Positions 40,052 through 50,696 of a stretch of DNA of 62,000 nucleotides are shown here, in pieces. This DNA is from Acanthaster planci (lineage: Eukaryota; Echinodermata; Asteroidea; Valvatida; Acanthasteridae): assembly GCF_001949145.1 (NCBI RefSeq), contig NW_019091367.1:2259358-2321357 (forward strand), read 5' to 3'. Position 1 is the stretch's first letter. Each line of letters begins with the position of its first letter. A model generated the notes under the pieces. The model worked only from the letters and a program-made list of their open reading frames with translations, searched no databases and was not told where the DNA came from. The translations under genes were made by a program, and so were the position numbers.

Positions 40052-43000
40052 CTGCATGTTCATTTTATTACAAAGGAAGGGGACGGCAGAAAATCAGGAC
40101 CACAGAGTTTCAGGAGGCCCTCACTGAAAACAGGCTAAATGTGTTTATGAGGAACAAGAAACTTTTCATCCTTTCATGATCACAATAAGTCTGTTCAGGA
40201 GGGTTCATGACACCAATGCCAGCGTTGTAGCAGGGTACCAATTTCACTGCCAAATACTACAATGATTAGGTGTAAACCAAGTTAGAGAACGAGGACCTTG
40301 CATGATACATGCGCAAAGGTATGTTTACAAAATGTATTGAAGATTTCACACTCTCAGAGTTTTGTTACAGAAAAAGTTTTAAGGAGAAAAACACTCCAAA
40401 TGTACACTGACCAAGGCTTGAACTTGTCCCTTTCTACCGTTCAATGGTGAGTAGGGTGCTCATCCCCGAGGATACAAGTTCCTTCCATTGCAGAAATGAA
40501 CTTATCTTGCCCTTTTCTTTTCTTGTGCTCCGACACAAAACTCCCTCCATCTGCAGAACTTTCTTGCTTAGTTTGGTCAACTTACCGAAAAAAGTTCCAT
40601 GGCCCCGATGTCTGACCTGGTGCTTGAAGGGGCACCTCGTGTGACGATTCTAGCAATTGCTGGTATGTCATCATAATCTGGTGTGCTCCATGGTTCCTGT
40701 ATGAATCAACAAATTAGGTGAAAACAGAGTCTAACTGATGCAAAACCTCGGTGAATAATGGCTCAAACAAAAGGACATGCTCAATTAGTGCACTCAATTT
40801 TTTTTCAAATAACGGCAGGAAAATAATTCAAGCATATTCGAGAAGTGTTCCAATTATACCCAAATGCTCTTGGAAAACAGAGTCGGAATTTCCATTCATT
40901 TTCCACTGGATTTGTGTTTTCCAGCACTGCGGCACGCACATGCACTTACCAATTTGGGTAAAAATATTGCCATGCTCCATGCGTACATTTTGCGATCCAT
41001 GAAAGCCCTGAGCGTAAAATACACTAACCTGCAACAAATATAAGAAAAACACTGGGTCTTTATCAAACCCAAGGGAAGAGCAGCTCATGTAACACAAATC
41101 TCTACACCAAAATCATTAGGCCAGAAAGAGATGAAGAGGAGAACTCACCCTGCATTGCCCCCTTTGTGGGAGAAATACTCTCCTTTGTTTGGGGTAACCC
41201 CCCCTTTTGTATATTCCAGGTGCCCCCCCCATGATGACAGATCCATTATCAAGAAGAAAAGACATATCAAACCAAACATCATTCAATTTTATATTGAATG
41301 TTTTGTAATGCATGTATGAGCCCTGAACTGGACCAAGAGAGGGTACAATTTTCCTAGCAACGGAGGCTCCTTTGGTCGGAACTGCACTTCACTGGTTCAC
41401 AAACGACTATGATATTGACGAGTTAAGGTCACGTCACGACCAGAGAGATGAACACTCCCGACCAATATGGCTCTTGTCAACTGATAAGGGGGTGCTTCTA
41501 CTCAAGGCAAGATACCCAATGTTGAATGCTGGCGGGCAAACACTTTCACAAAGCACCAAGCTTTTCAGACTCGGCAAACATTTTATTGGATGTAATTATT
41601 TTTTTTATTGACTTTCAAAATTCATTTTTAAAGATGACATTTTTTCAACGAGGATAAACAAAATTCAGTGAGAGAATTGATGTCTTGGATACACTTTGAT
41701 CACACGTTTGCAACACTTGGGAGACCTGTTCTCATGGAAATGCAAACTTGGAATACTAACAAGCAAAAACACAAAATGCTCCATTGCGATCACAGTGAAA
41801 CTTGCGGACTCATCAATAACACTCATCAGTGCTCAGCCACGATATGTGGTCAGAGGAGGGGAGTGGGGCAAATCCTTGGCTAGCAAGATTACCTGAAGAA
41901 ATCTTGACACGGTGTCTTGCTGAGTATCATGACATCGTTATCTTTTCTTGGGGTGAGATAGGCCAGGGCAGTGGCGTTGCCCAAACTGACCGTCAGCCCC
42001 AATGCATTGTGGGCCTGGGAAAGAGACATAGGTCAGGAAGTCACGCATGACTGAACATCCACAGAGGGCCATTCCAACGGAACCAACATTTTTCAGCAAT
42101 CATTTTGTGCACTTTGGGCATATCAAATGCTCAAAATGATATCACGTTTAGTAGGGCAAGGTTGGGCACAAACTACACTTTAACAACTTGTCAACTGCTT
42201 TCCAACAATGTGCATGCCCAATACAAACTGAAATGGCCCTAGTCATATTATTTTGTAAAAATCTCATCGTCATTCTATAGTCATAGTCTATGACATCTCA
42301 TAGGGTTATTTTCATGCAACTGGTTCCCTCTATACTGAGAAATTAAATCAGCTATAAGTACCCAGCGGTGAGGCCATGCCACGCGGTCTGGTTCCAAATG
42401 GCGGACTTGACAGTCCAAACCGTTCCTCGTTTGGGTGATGTTAGTCGAACAATAGCTAACCATAGTTGGTGCCCAACCTTGCCCTTAATTGAGTGCATGG
42501 AGTGATTTTGCCCATGTGAAATAATTTTTTTCTCAGATTACAAAATGATTTCCAGAGCATGAAATCATCATGAGAAATATATTGAAGCGAATTTATCTGT
42601 TTCCGTGTAAAAAATGCTTTCACGAATGTCCATTCATGGGATACGCACATTTTTCAAACAATAAAGCACCAGGGGTTGAGAGATTCACACCAACACAAAA
42701 TGAAATGCCAAGAATGCACAATAGAACCTCTTTCAGAAACCAATGGCTTGCGCAGGGCATAAATCAAAGGGCAAGCTATCATTCTCACCTTCATAAGATC
42801 CGTAAAATAGTTTCGTCCTTGATTTTCCCTGCCGTACTTCATTGCTGCTAACCTGAAATGTTCTATGCCACCTGTTTTGGAGGTAAAAACCATAAAGGCC
42901 AGTACAATTAAAAAACTGAATTCTGCTGACAATTCCATCTGCCACAAAGTTTGATCCATGGCCAAGTTAACTCTCTATATAGGCACACCCATCAGCAAGC

Positions 43001-46000
43001 ATATGTATGATGAATTGTGTCAAGCTGGTGTCAACAAACAACTGGCTGATTGTACCATCACGTGTAGCTTGGATTGCATGAGTTTTACCAGTGCTGTAGT
43101 TGAGACCATTACAAGGCCGGTCACAAGACAAATCACAAGACCAGTCACAAGACCAGTCAAAAGACCAGTCACAAGACCAGTCACAAGACCACTCACGAGC
43201 CCAATCACAAGACCACTCACAAGACCAATCACAAGACCAGTCAAAAGACCAGTCACAAGACCAGTCACAAGACCACTCACGAGCCCAATCACAAGACCAG
43301 TCAAAAGACCAGTCACAAGACCATTCACAAGACCACTCACAAGACCAATCACAAGACCAGTCACAAGACCAGTCAAAAGACCATTCACAAGACCAGTCAC
43401 AAGACCACATCACAAGACCAGTTACAAGACCAGTCACAAGTAACAGGGTAGCCAATGATAATGAAATGCCTTTGTTGCAGTTCAGGAAGAGTTAGTGACT
43501 TGAATTCAGACTGGAGGTCTTCATTTGTCTGGTGATGGTATCGTGACCGTCTCAAGGGGTCTCAACACCGCAGAGCTGATTTTCATACCCAAGCGATATT
43601 TTACGGGCAAGTTTTTTGTCTCTCTGTACAATAGCGTGTTCAAACTAACACTATATACAGTCTGTGTAACTACATCTGTTGCCAAGCAAACGCTGTGGGT
43701 GTGCAAGCCTACTTAAAGATTTTGTCTTGCCGCTACATACCGTAGTGCCTGACTGGACTGAGCATGATTTGGGCGTGGGGATGGACCTGACTACAGCTGG
43801 CCTTGGGTAGATTGTCCCAAATCATGTGTGGGTAGCGATACTGCTTGTCAGTGTCATACACCTTCATGAACCTGGTCCAATCATTATAAGAGGGGAAAAA
43901 TGGAAATCTCAGGCACCCTGTCAATCACTTTAGTTTAAAAAAAATATTGTAACAAATAAATTAGGTTTGTGTATTTATAGTTCACCATAATTCAGTGAAC
44001 TTCACAGCAACACAGAATGGTTGGAAAACACAAGTTGACTATTAGGAACTAGACCCACAGGTACAGCTGCACACAGACACTCGACAGACTCTTTGTAATG
44101 AAGTCCATTGACAGGAAAGTAACGGTGCAAAACGGGGACTTGGAACCAGACTGTGGTGAGAAATGCAACCCATGGCCCGTTAACAATGGCCCGCTCAACC
44201 AGGGCCATTCGGGAGTTCTGCACACACACTATGGCAAAGAGAGGTTGACTTGGTCATCAAAGCATAGTTTGCGCTTCATTGGTCACGATGCAATCAAGAG
44301 GCTTACACACGTACTGCTCCATAACATAAATTACTCAAAGGCAAACTTCTCACTTCTCCATACTGTGACACTTTTCAAGCCATCCTGGATGCAGACACGT
44401 GCACGTTTGTTGGGCGTCATGAAATGAGACGGAATGAGTTCAAAACAATGTCATGCACAAATACAATATACATAAACGACGTATTGAGTGCGTTTTGTAG
44501 GAGTATGAACAATTGAAAAGCCTCAGTAAAATTAACTAGCAGCTCTGACGGGACTGCATTATTGAACACAAAAAAAATAAAAATGGTTATTTACTGTGCA
44601 CTTCTGGTCTTTGGTTATCATATTTGACGGCGACACATACATGTATTTTTTTACACAAATGGAAGTAAGTGCATCAAGCCATTGAGTTTTCCATGGTTTT
44701 GTGAGCAGATATTGCTGTGTTAAGCAGGCTTCACTTTGCAGAGGAGGTTACGGCTCTAGTAATTTTATACACCAGGGGAAGGACATGGCAAAGGACGTCA
44801 AGAATCACTTACTTCACTAAAAAATAAAGATAACTTTCCGTGGATTTGGTGCACAATATTTGATTTTGAATTACGTGTATTTGGGATGAGAGAGGGTATT
44901 GTATAAACACAGACACTGTTCACGTCGCATCTCACCATTTCATTGAGACGTGCATAGCATCAAGAAATTGCTCCTCGCTCAAGATTCTCGGGTCATGGTT
45001 CTTCAGGATAACAAGGGTGTGGAAGCCGTCCATCTTAAAGGTGTTGGCTGCCGTGGCACTGAGATCTGACTCAATCCTGCCAAATGTGTCCTCTGCTGTT
45101 TTACTGATAACACACAAACAAACAAACCAAACAAGAAAACAAACACAACTCTCAAATTCAATAGTAACCCCTTGGGCTGGGAGATCTAATTTATCTGAAT
45201 GAAGTGAATTCAAAGCTACTGAGGGGCTGCGGATGCTTCCTATACACAGTCGAACCTCGGTAATAACAGCACTGTTAACAAAAGATTCTGCTTACAGCAA
45301 GGAAATCTTCAGGTCCCAATCTTTTGTTTTCATTCCTGATAACACAAGGTTCCTATTATAACAAGGTAATTTACCAAGTCCGAAGGACCTCTTATTAACA
45401 AAATTCAACTGTCCATTACTGCAAGCTGTAGCCAGTCAATTCGGACAAAACCTACGTGTACAGTGAGCTATTACTAGGCTAAAATGAAACAACATTTTTT
45501 GTGGTGCACTCTGGGGCCAAAGACACATTCGTTCACGAAACAGTGCTCTTTTCGCACATTGACTGGGCAGTTGTTGATGTTTGGCATCTTCAAGCCAAAG
45601 GCTCTGCACCATTCCAAGCTAATAAGAACGATTCACATTGAATGTGAACAGGACCTATTACCATGCCTTGTACATATTCATGATCCACAGCCGAATTCTC
45701 ATTGGTCCATTCATCATCACCTACTAGTTGCTATTTTGGCTGTTCACTAGCAATGTATAAGAGGATCCTTGCTCAAATCAATTACAGTAAGTGTACTTAA
45801 CAGTTCCCTGGGAAGAGTTTCGTGGAACTGTTGCCATAACTACACATGAAAAGATGGAGGTAAAAGCATGCACGTTAATTCACGTTTTAAATAGTATTGT
45901 GGTTTAGTCCATCAGAAGTCCCTGTGAGTCCATCACAAGTCAAACACATGTCATGCAGTCGTAAGCCTAGTCACAACTTTTTTGTAATGAACTGTTACGA

Positions 46001-48836
46001 AAGTATTCCTTTGTCATTGCTCACCCCGTGACATGTGACGGGTGTCATGTAAGGACTGGTCCCAAAAAGTCATTGTGTAAGGAAATTCCTTTGACCTATT
46101 TGTAGTCGCAGAAATCGCAGTTCTTCTCGGTTTTCTTCACTAGGTCTGCCAGGTATTCATCCATGTCTTCACCACCTTCCATCGGTCGCTTGGCTCTGAA
46201 CGGATTCAGAAGGGTATGCTCGTGCGTGTACTTGTTGTAAACGGACGTTATAAACTGTGAGTGGAACACAAGATACAAATTCCAACTGAGCCAGTCTTAT
46301 TCCACAGGGAGTGCAACATTGTACAATGGCCCACAGGCTCAGAATAAAAGTGCACCCTCACTGTTGAAATGGAGAGAAATTGGGTCTACTATCAAGTGAA
46401 CCCTTCGATCGTCATCTTCCCTGCAGTGCGCCCTCAACGTGTCGGCCAAACCTATTGTCCCTGCACAGACCAGCAGTTACAGAAGTCCCCAAGGTAAATA
46501 CAGTGGTTTTGTATGGGACTTCAAGCGGACAAACCACACAGGAGGATGATATATCACCCTGAGCAGAAACCCAAACGATTGTTCAAAGATCCCATGCTGG
46601 GACAGTGCATGCTGGCCAACCATCCGGCTTCACAGGTGGCTCCATAGACAGACCGACCGGTGCAGGTGCCTTACTGCAGGGTGTCATTGTAAGGCGTTGC
46701 CTACGGAACAGGTTTTCACCTCGTGTGTATGCAGCATCATACCAATTTATTTGATTGCCGTTACCATTTGTCTGCATAAATGGACCCTTAATGGAATTGC
46801 CAGTTGAAAGCACTTCACTATGTCCATTGGTAATCTGTGCCAAACTTCAAATCTATCAGGGGACCACAGCAGATGGTATAAAGATGGTCTATAATAAATA
46901 GACTCCTGCCAGTGAGATCATGATTCAACATTTCAAGCGAGCATTTCCTCCAAATTTTTTTCTGCACCTGAAGTTTTGCCTCCTTGAGAAGTTCTTCGTC
47001 GTTTCCCAGCCACTTGAGAAGCTTGGTCTGGAAGGTTTCTGGTATGATCAGCTGACCAGATCGACGATTCACATCGTAAATACCGGAGAACGTGTTGTAC
47101 ATGTTGCTAATGCAGAAAGAAAAAAAAACAGGTGAAGTCATAAATTTGCAAGAGCAGACATGCATCGGCACAAACGATCTATTCACTCTCAGTTAATCAG
47201 GAACCCCCATACATGTACAGGTATGTTACAACGCTTCCGATTTAACAGGCCCTAACAATTAACAGAGTGGCTAAGTTATTAGGTTTAGATGCATTTTCAG
47301 ATCAGCCTGTTTAAAAAACAGACAAACTGAACAAAACAAACTTGACTTAAACTTGGTTTAGGTTTCAAGTTTCATGAATTTTGATGTTAAGCATCACTGC
47401 AATACGAAAAAAACGTTTTGTGTCTATTGGTTCAAACGAAGTCTAATCAAAGGTGAGTCAAGAACCAAAGTTTAGTTTGGAACACTTTGGGAAGGAGAGA
47501 AAGAATGCCTTTTTGTCATTATATTTCACAAAAAGTTGTCCGGGGGGAGGCACTACAGTACTTGCCCATATGGATCTTCAAATGGGTCCTATTATAAGTC
47601 CAAAACTTCTTTTTAAGGGAGTCATCTAATTAACTGGAAGGTAACTAAATAAAGACTTTTTCTCCTTGCTCAAACTATAACCTCCTAGTATTCATTAGTA
47701 CTTTTAGGGAGAAAGTTTCAAGGCACATTCTGTAAATGGTCAGTACATGTCTCATAACACTCGGAAGCCTACATACATTACAAAACACAGTACAAGAAAA
47801 CAATTCAGCTAACACGAGTTCTCTTTATCTCTAGGAGAGGGATACTGTTCAATGTTTGGCATTACCTGCAGTCTGTGTTGGTGTAAGTGACTGCCCACTT
47901 CTCAACAAAGTCATCCAGCGTCGATATTGAGAGTTCGTGCTCGATTCCCTTGAAGCAAACATTGTGGTACCAATCCTAAATGAAAAAAAAAAAAGAACTA
48001 CTGTGGCTTTTCAGAAAGGCAAGAGCTGGAGGTGATACAAAGTCAAGTAGATCTGCCCACTGTAGCCAAACAAGGGATATAAGATTGTCAAGTGTTAAAA
48101 ACGAGTGTTAAACCGCTTATTCCTCCATGGTTAAACAAAGTTGAATACTTCAAGCTTGCACAGACCGGGTCTTGGTAGAATGTACCTAGAAATACCGCAG
48201 GGGCACATTTCATGCATACAGGGATCTGGCTGGTAAAGAGTAGGGAAAATTGAAGTTTTAGGTCCAACTTTGAACTTACTTTTAGAAAACACACTCAGTC
48301 TCAGGATTTCTTGATATAGGGTAGGGAAAGAGTTCCATATACGGTCGCCACTCGACACCCTGTGCACAAACCCTATGAGACTGGTCTGGAAAAATGTATT
48401 TTCTATGCAAATGACTTGGTTTTTCCTTCATAAATTGAACTTTTCTATTACAGGCCAAGGCCTAGGTCACTTTAGGAAATAATTACTGGCGTCCGGTTTA
48501 TGGGAACCCTTCCCTAGGGTACATCATGTGCACAGTGTCAAGTGATATCCATGTATGGAACTCATTCCGAAGTGTAAAATTTAGTGAAGCAAAAATGTAG
48601 GCCTAGACTAGAGCCAGGCCTATTCTGACAATGATACGACCCTGCACTTGCTTAATGCTTACATGGTTGTGCTCTACCCGTGTTGAGAAGGCCACAAGCT
48701 GTGACACAGGTACCAGCCGGGGCGCCAGGTCGTAGGAGGTCATAATGAAGATGAGACGCAGCCATCCGATGCAGCAGAAGAAAACAAAGATCAGCATTAT
48801 GAGGAACAGTCGCTTGTTCATCCTGGATCCCGCCAT
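39683..48836 (-). CDS. Membrane-anchored GalT/HIT-superfamily protein, 11 exons (about 547 aa)
   Basis: Eleven exons on the minus strand give a protein with an N-terminal signal-anchor (residues about 10-31, LFLIMLIFVFFCCIGW), a region of unknown fold (59-141), and a core like galactose-1-phosphate uridylyltransferase: NPFRAKRP (158-165; compare SPHRAKRP of bacterial GalT), CDFC (187-190, zinc-type CxxC), a TFGRIES segment, and CSQVHPHAQ (276-284), the HPHxQ active site whose second His (282) would carry the uridylyl or nucleotidyl group. The C-terminus (about 455-510) is Gln-rich and partly coiled-coil-like. GalT enzymes swap UDP between hexose phosphates in the cytosol; a membrane-anchored version is unusual and the substrate cannot be inferred. 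The start at 48836 has a good context (GACGATGG). All junctions but one are canonical: exon 4 meets a TAG just before its GT. I cannot give a gene symbol. Confidence 0.85.
40586..40696 (-). CDS. GalT-like exon 10
   Basis: Residues 389-425, EPWSTPDYDDIPAIARIVTR to MELFS. Clean GT-AG boundaries and exactly 37 codons. Confidence 0.8.
40950..41028 (-). CDS. GalT-like exon 9
   Basis: Residues 362-388, ending KMYAWSMAIFLPKL, a hydrophobic beta-strand-like segment. Acceptor TTGCAG, donor GTAAGT, phase 0. Confidence 0.8.
41893..42014 (-). CDS. GalT-like exon 8
   Basis: Residues 322-362, AHNALGLTVSLGNATALAYL to QDFF. Acceptor TTTCCCAG, donor GTAATC, phase 2. Confidence 0.82.
42789..42871 (-). CDS. 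GalT-like exon 7
   Basis: Residues 294-321, GGIEHFRLAAMKYGRENQG. Acceptor AAAACAG, donor GTGAGA, phase 0. Confidence 0.82.
42872..43740 (-). other. GalT-like intron 6 with minisatellite
   Basis: Contains the 12-bp minisatellite 43111-43435. Flanking sequence is unrecognised. Confidence 0.75.
43111..43435. repeat. 12-bp minisatellite with an 84-bp higher-order period
   Basis: About 27 units of ACAAGACCAGTC and variants (AAAAGACCAGTC, ACAAGACCACTC, ACGAGCCCAATC). The five-unit variant order at 43147-43206 is repeated exactly at 43231-43290, an 84-bp offset. The unit is a multiple of three without stops, which creates open frames on both strands (TRPV, QDQS, DWSC repeats) that are not genes. 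Confidence 0.9.
43741..43871 (-). CDS. GalT-like exon 6 (HPHAQ active site)
   Basis: Residues 250-294. ASCSQVHPHAQIML carries the HIT/GalT catalytic triad region (H280, H282, Q284); the usual Gly between His and Gln is Ala here. Donor GTATGT, phase 1. Confidence 0.88.
44936..45103 (-). CDS. GalT-like exon 5
   Basis: Residues 194-250, KTAEDTFGRIESD then FKMDGFHTLVILKNHDPR, similar to the central beta-sheet of the GalT fold. A long T/G-rich tract precedes the TTATCAG acceptor. Ends in phase 2 at GTGAGA. Confidence 0.83.
45247..45411. mobile_element. Small pogo-like MITE
   Basis: The left end CAGTCGAACCTCGGTAATAA and right end TTATTAACAAAATTCAACTG are imperfect inverted repeats of the CAGTYGAA type. 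Flanking TA is not preserved. Confidence 0.45.
46096..46254 (-). CDS. GalT-like exon 4 (NPFRAKRP and CDFC motifs)
   Basis: Residues 142-194. Carries the GalT N-terminal signature and the CxxC pair. The only GT at its end follows TAG in the reading frame (46098-46096), and exon 5 needs an exon 4 that is one base shorter, so the 3' boundary is uncertain by one base or affected by a 1-bp error. Confidence 0.75.
   Translation of the reverse strand, partial: FITSVYNKYTHEHTLLNPFRAKRPMEGGEDMDEYLADLVKKTEKNCDFCDYK
46968..47106 (-). CDS. GalT-like exon 3
   Basis: Residues 95-141, SNMYNTFSGIYDV to LLKEAKLQ. Acceptor TGCATTAG, donor GTGCAG, phase 0. It does not match canonical GalT and is an extra N-terminal region. 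Confidence 0.8.
47866..47975 (-). CDS. GalT-like exon 2
   Basis: Residues 59-95, DWYHNVCFKGIEHE to TNTDC. The acceptor is preceded by a T-rich tract. Ends in phase 2 at GTAATG. Confidence 0.8.
48663..48836 (-). CDS. GalT-like exon 1 (start, membrane anchor)
   Basis: Residues 1-58. Basic N-terminus (SRMNKR), then a strongly hydrophobic stretch with two cysteines. A type II orientation is predicted by the positive-inside rule. Donor GTAAGC, phase 0. Confidence 0.82.
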
Positions 48837-50551
48837 CGTCTAAATCTGTCCGGTGGAAATTTATCCAGTTCGGGAATCTGGCTTGCCAAACTACATGTAA
48901 CTTACATGTACTAAGCGAACCAAACTACGCTGTCAGTTGTCAGACTGTACACTGCACGGCCAGCTAATGCTGCACCGGCACCGTACCGCGGTACCCTCAC
49001 ACACCAGACGGGGTACAAGTACCCTCATATTTTATCGAGCGCCCTCTGTTGTTCTTTCTTGCACCGTCAATTGGACGCGGTACGTTGGTCTAGTCTGCGA
49101 GCAGCACATGTGCTCATAATGTAGGGTTGCAGGTTTACTGCCCGTCGTATTCGGCCTCGAGTAAGTCCGCAGAATTCTTGGATGGATACGCGTTTCCTCG
49201 AATGTTGAGTGGTCAGCATGACCAAGTAGGCAGCAAGTTTGAATTCGGACTAGTTGCGCCTGATGACATGTTCTAATTCTAATGGAACCATCCTGGGCAA
49301 GTCGTTGACTGCGAGGCTCATCCTGTCGTTGTAGCGGAGGGTGCAATGTAAGAGTATACATCATGTAGGCCTACATCATAGTACTGTACGTGTACGTAGG
49401 CTCTACGTACATGTACATCACATACCTGGCCGGAGGCCTACATTGTTTGCTAGAACGAGTACATGTACATGTGTACACATGTATATACTAATATACCATT
49501 CTCATTTTGCCTACAACTTGTATGGGCGGTCAGAAATATCAGAATTGAGAAACGTATTGCAGAAATATCACCTTCAGGTGGTTTTTGATTCATTCACAAT
49601 TGTCCCATGGCATTAATTTTAAATGGGGTTTCCTAGGCCTAGCCCCAGGCCTGTATTTTAGTAGTAGGCCTATAGGTTATATTATCTGGTGTTAATGATA
49701 GCTGCATGGGATTTTTAGCACTGAATTATTCTTTTTAAGTTTGTACGACCAACTATATTTTTAGCAGCCACTTGTCAGCTTGTAGGAAAAACACGACTGT
49801 GATGTCAAAAGAGCAGACCTAGATGATCAATACAGTGTAAGGCATCAAAACAGGGGTGGGGCAGTTTGATTTATGTTATGGAATAAAGGCATTTGTGGAT
49901 TTGGAGGGAAAGGACATGTGTACTTTATGTAGGCTTTGACCACCATCATGGAGGTCTCATTTTGTGCAAATGCTCGTGCACCGCTTGAACTGTTTGCGGG
50001 TTGGATAGTGATGTGATCATGTGTGAGTTGGCTTGTGTATGAGATGGTTCTCATACCAGATTGTTCATGTACAAGTAAACGTGCAAGATCTGACTAAACT
50101 GCATACGAGTTGGGTGTACAGTTTGGCTCACGTATGTAACCTGGAAAAATGGCATGTCATGTGGTGGAACTCGCACTACCAAAAAAAATGCCAGCTACAT
50201 GTACACTGTAAGTAACTAAAGATCTTTGAAGGGAACTGAGGGAAGAATTCCTATGAACTGAATTAACAGAAACCAATGACACAAACTTCTAAGTTTCAAA
50301 ACAAAGTACAAAAAGAACGGGAGTATATTTACAGAAACAACCAGATAAAAATCAACCCCTTCAACTGAACCTGAAAAAAAAAGTGCAAAGGTTTTGGAAG
50401 ACACCTTTGGATGCACATGTAGCCTTAATGACTATGAACCTGTTCTGTAGCGACGGACAGTTTCTAAGTTCAGCTGTGATTACTACTCATGTTCCCTTTG
50501 GTGTAGTTTCAAGACTTGTGAAGATTACTTATTTTGTTTTTCTCTTTGCAG
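48837..50551. other. Divergent intergenic region (GalT-like / RNF17-like)
   Basis: About 1.7 kb between two genes transcribed away from each other. Near the GalT-like start is a GC-richer stretch with GCACCGTACCGCGGTACC (about 48977-48994), itself palindromic. 49370-49490 is ACATGTAC-rich. No RING or B-box exon seen; a 5' exon of the RNF17-like gene must lie here or further upstream because exon A starts at a strong acceptor. Confidence 0.55.
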
Positions 50552-50696
50552 ACCGTATGTCGGCCACAGCAACAAAATGGCCTCTTCCAAGCGCAAGCTC
50601 ATGCAGTTGGACAAGAGCATCATCCTTGAGAAGATCAACCGCATTGAAGAGCAAGAACAGTGGTTGTTCACCAGCATCAAGGACATCTCAGCAGGG
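50552..50696 (+). CDS. RNF17: RNF17-like exon A
   Basis: Coding from ATG 50577, or from the acceptor if an upstream coding exon exists: the frame stays open to 50553 (PYVGHSNKMASS). Residues 1-40 include a helical segment ILEKINRIEEQEQWLF. Ends in phase 0. The acceptor TTTCTCTTTGCAG is strong, so at least one exon lies upstream. Confidence 0.7.

Larger units (their letters stand above)
40052..42788 (-). other. GalT-like introns 7-10 (between exons 7 and 11)
   Basis: Introns 40052-40585, 40697-40949, 41029-41892 and 42015-42788. No element or further exon recognised. Confidence 0.65.
43872..46095 (-). other. GalT-like introns 4 and 5
   Basis: Introns 43872-44935 and 45104-46095. The latter contains a small pogo-like element (45247-45411) and an AAAC-rich patch beside the exon 5 acceptor. 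Nothing else recognised. Confidence 0.65.
46255..48662 (-). other. GalT-like introns 1-3
   Basis: Introns 46255-46967, 47107-47865 and 47976-48662. No element or exon recognised. Confidence 0.6.

Noticed and set aside
43111-43435. CRISPR-like array
   Set aside because: Units are 12 bp and contiguous with no unique spacers, in an intron of an animal gene.
42958-43495. Overlapping long frames on both strands with TRPV, QDQS and DWSC repeats
   Set aside because: By-products of the 12-bp stop-free minisatellite; no start, splice or domain evidence.
46096-46098. TAG as the true C-terminus of the GalT-like protein
   Set aside because: The downstream exons carry the HPHAQ active site and continue the same fold in a single consistent frame; a stop here would leave half a domain.
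48837-50551. RING or B-box exon for the RNF17-like gene
   Set aside because: No Cys/His spacing of a RING or B-box was found in any plus-strand frame, only isolated Cys pairs such as CEQHMC near 49097.
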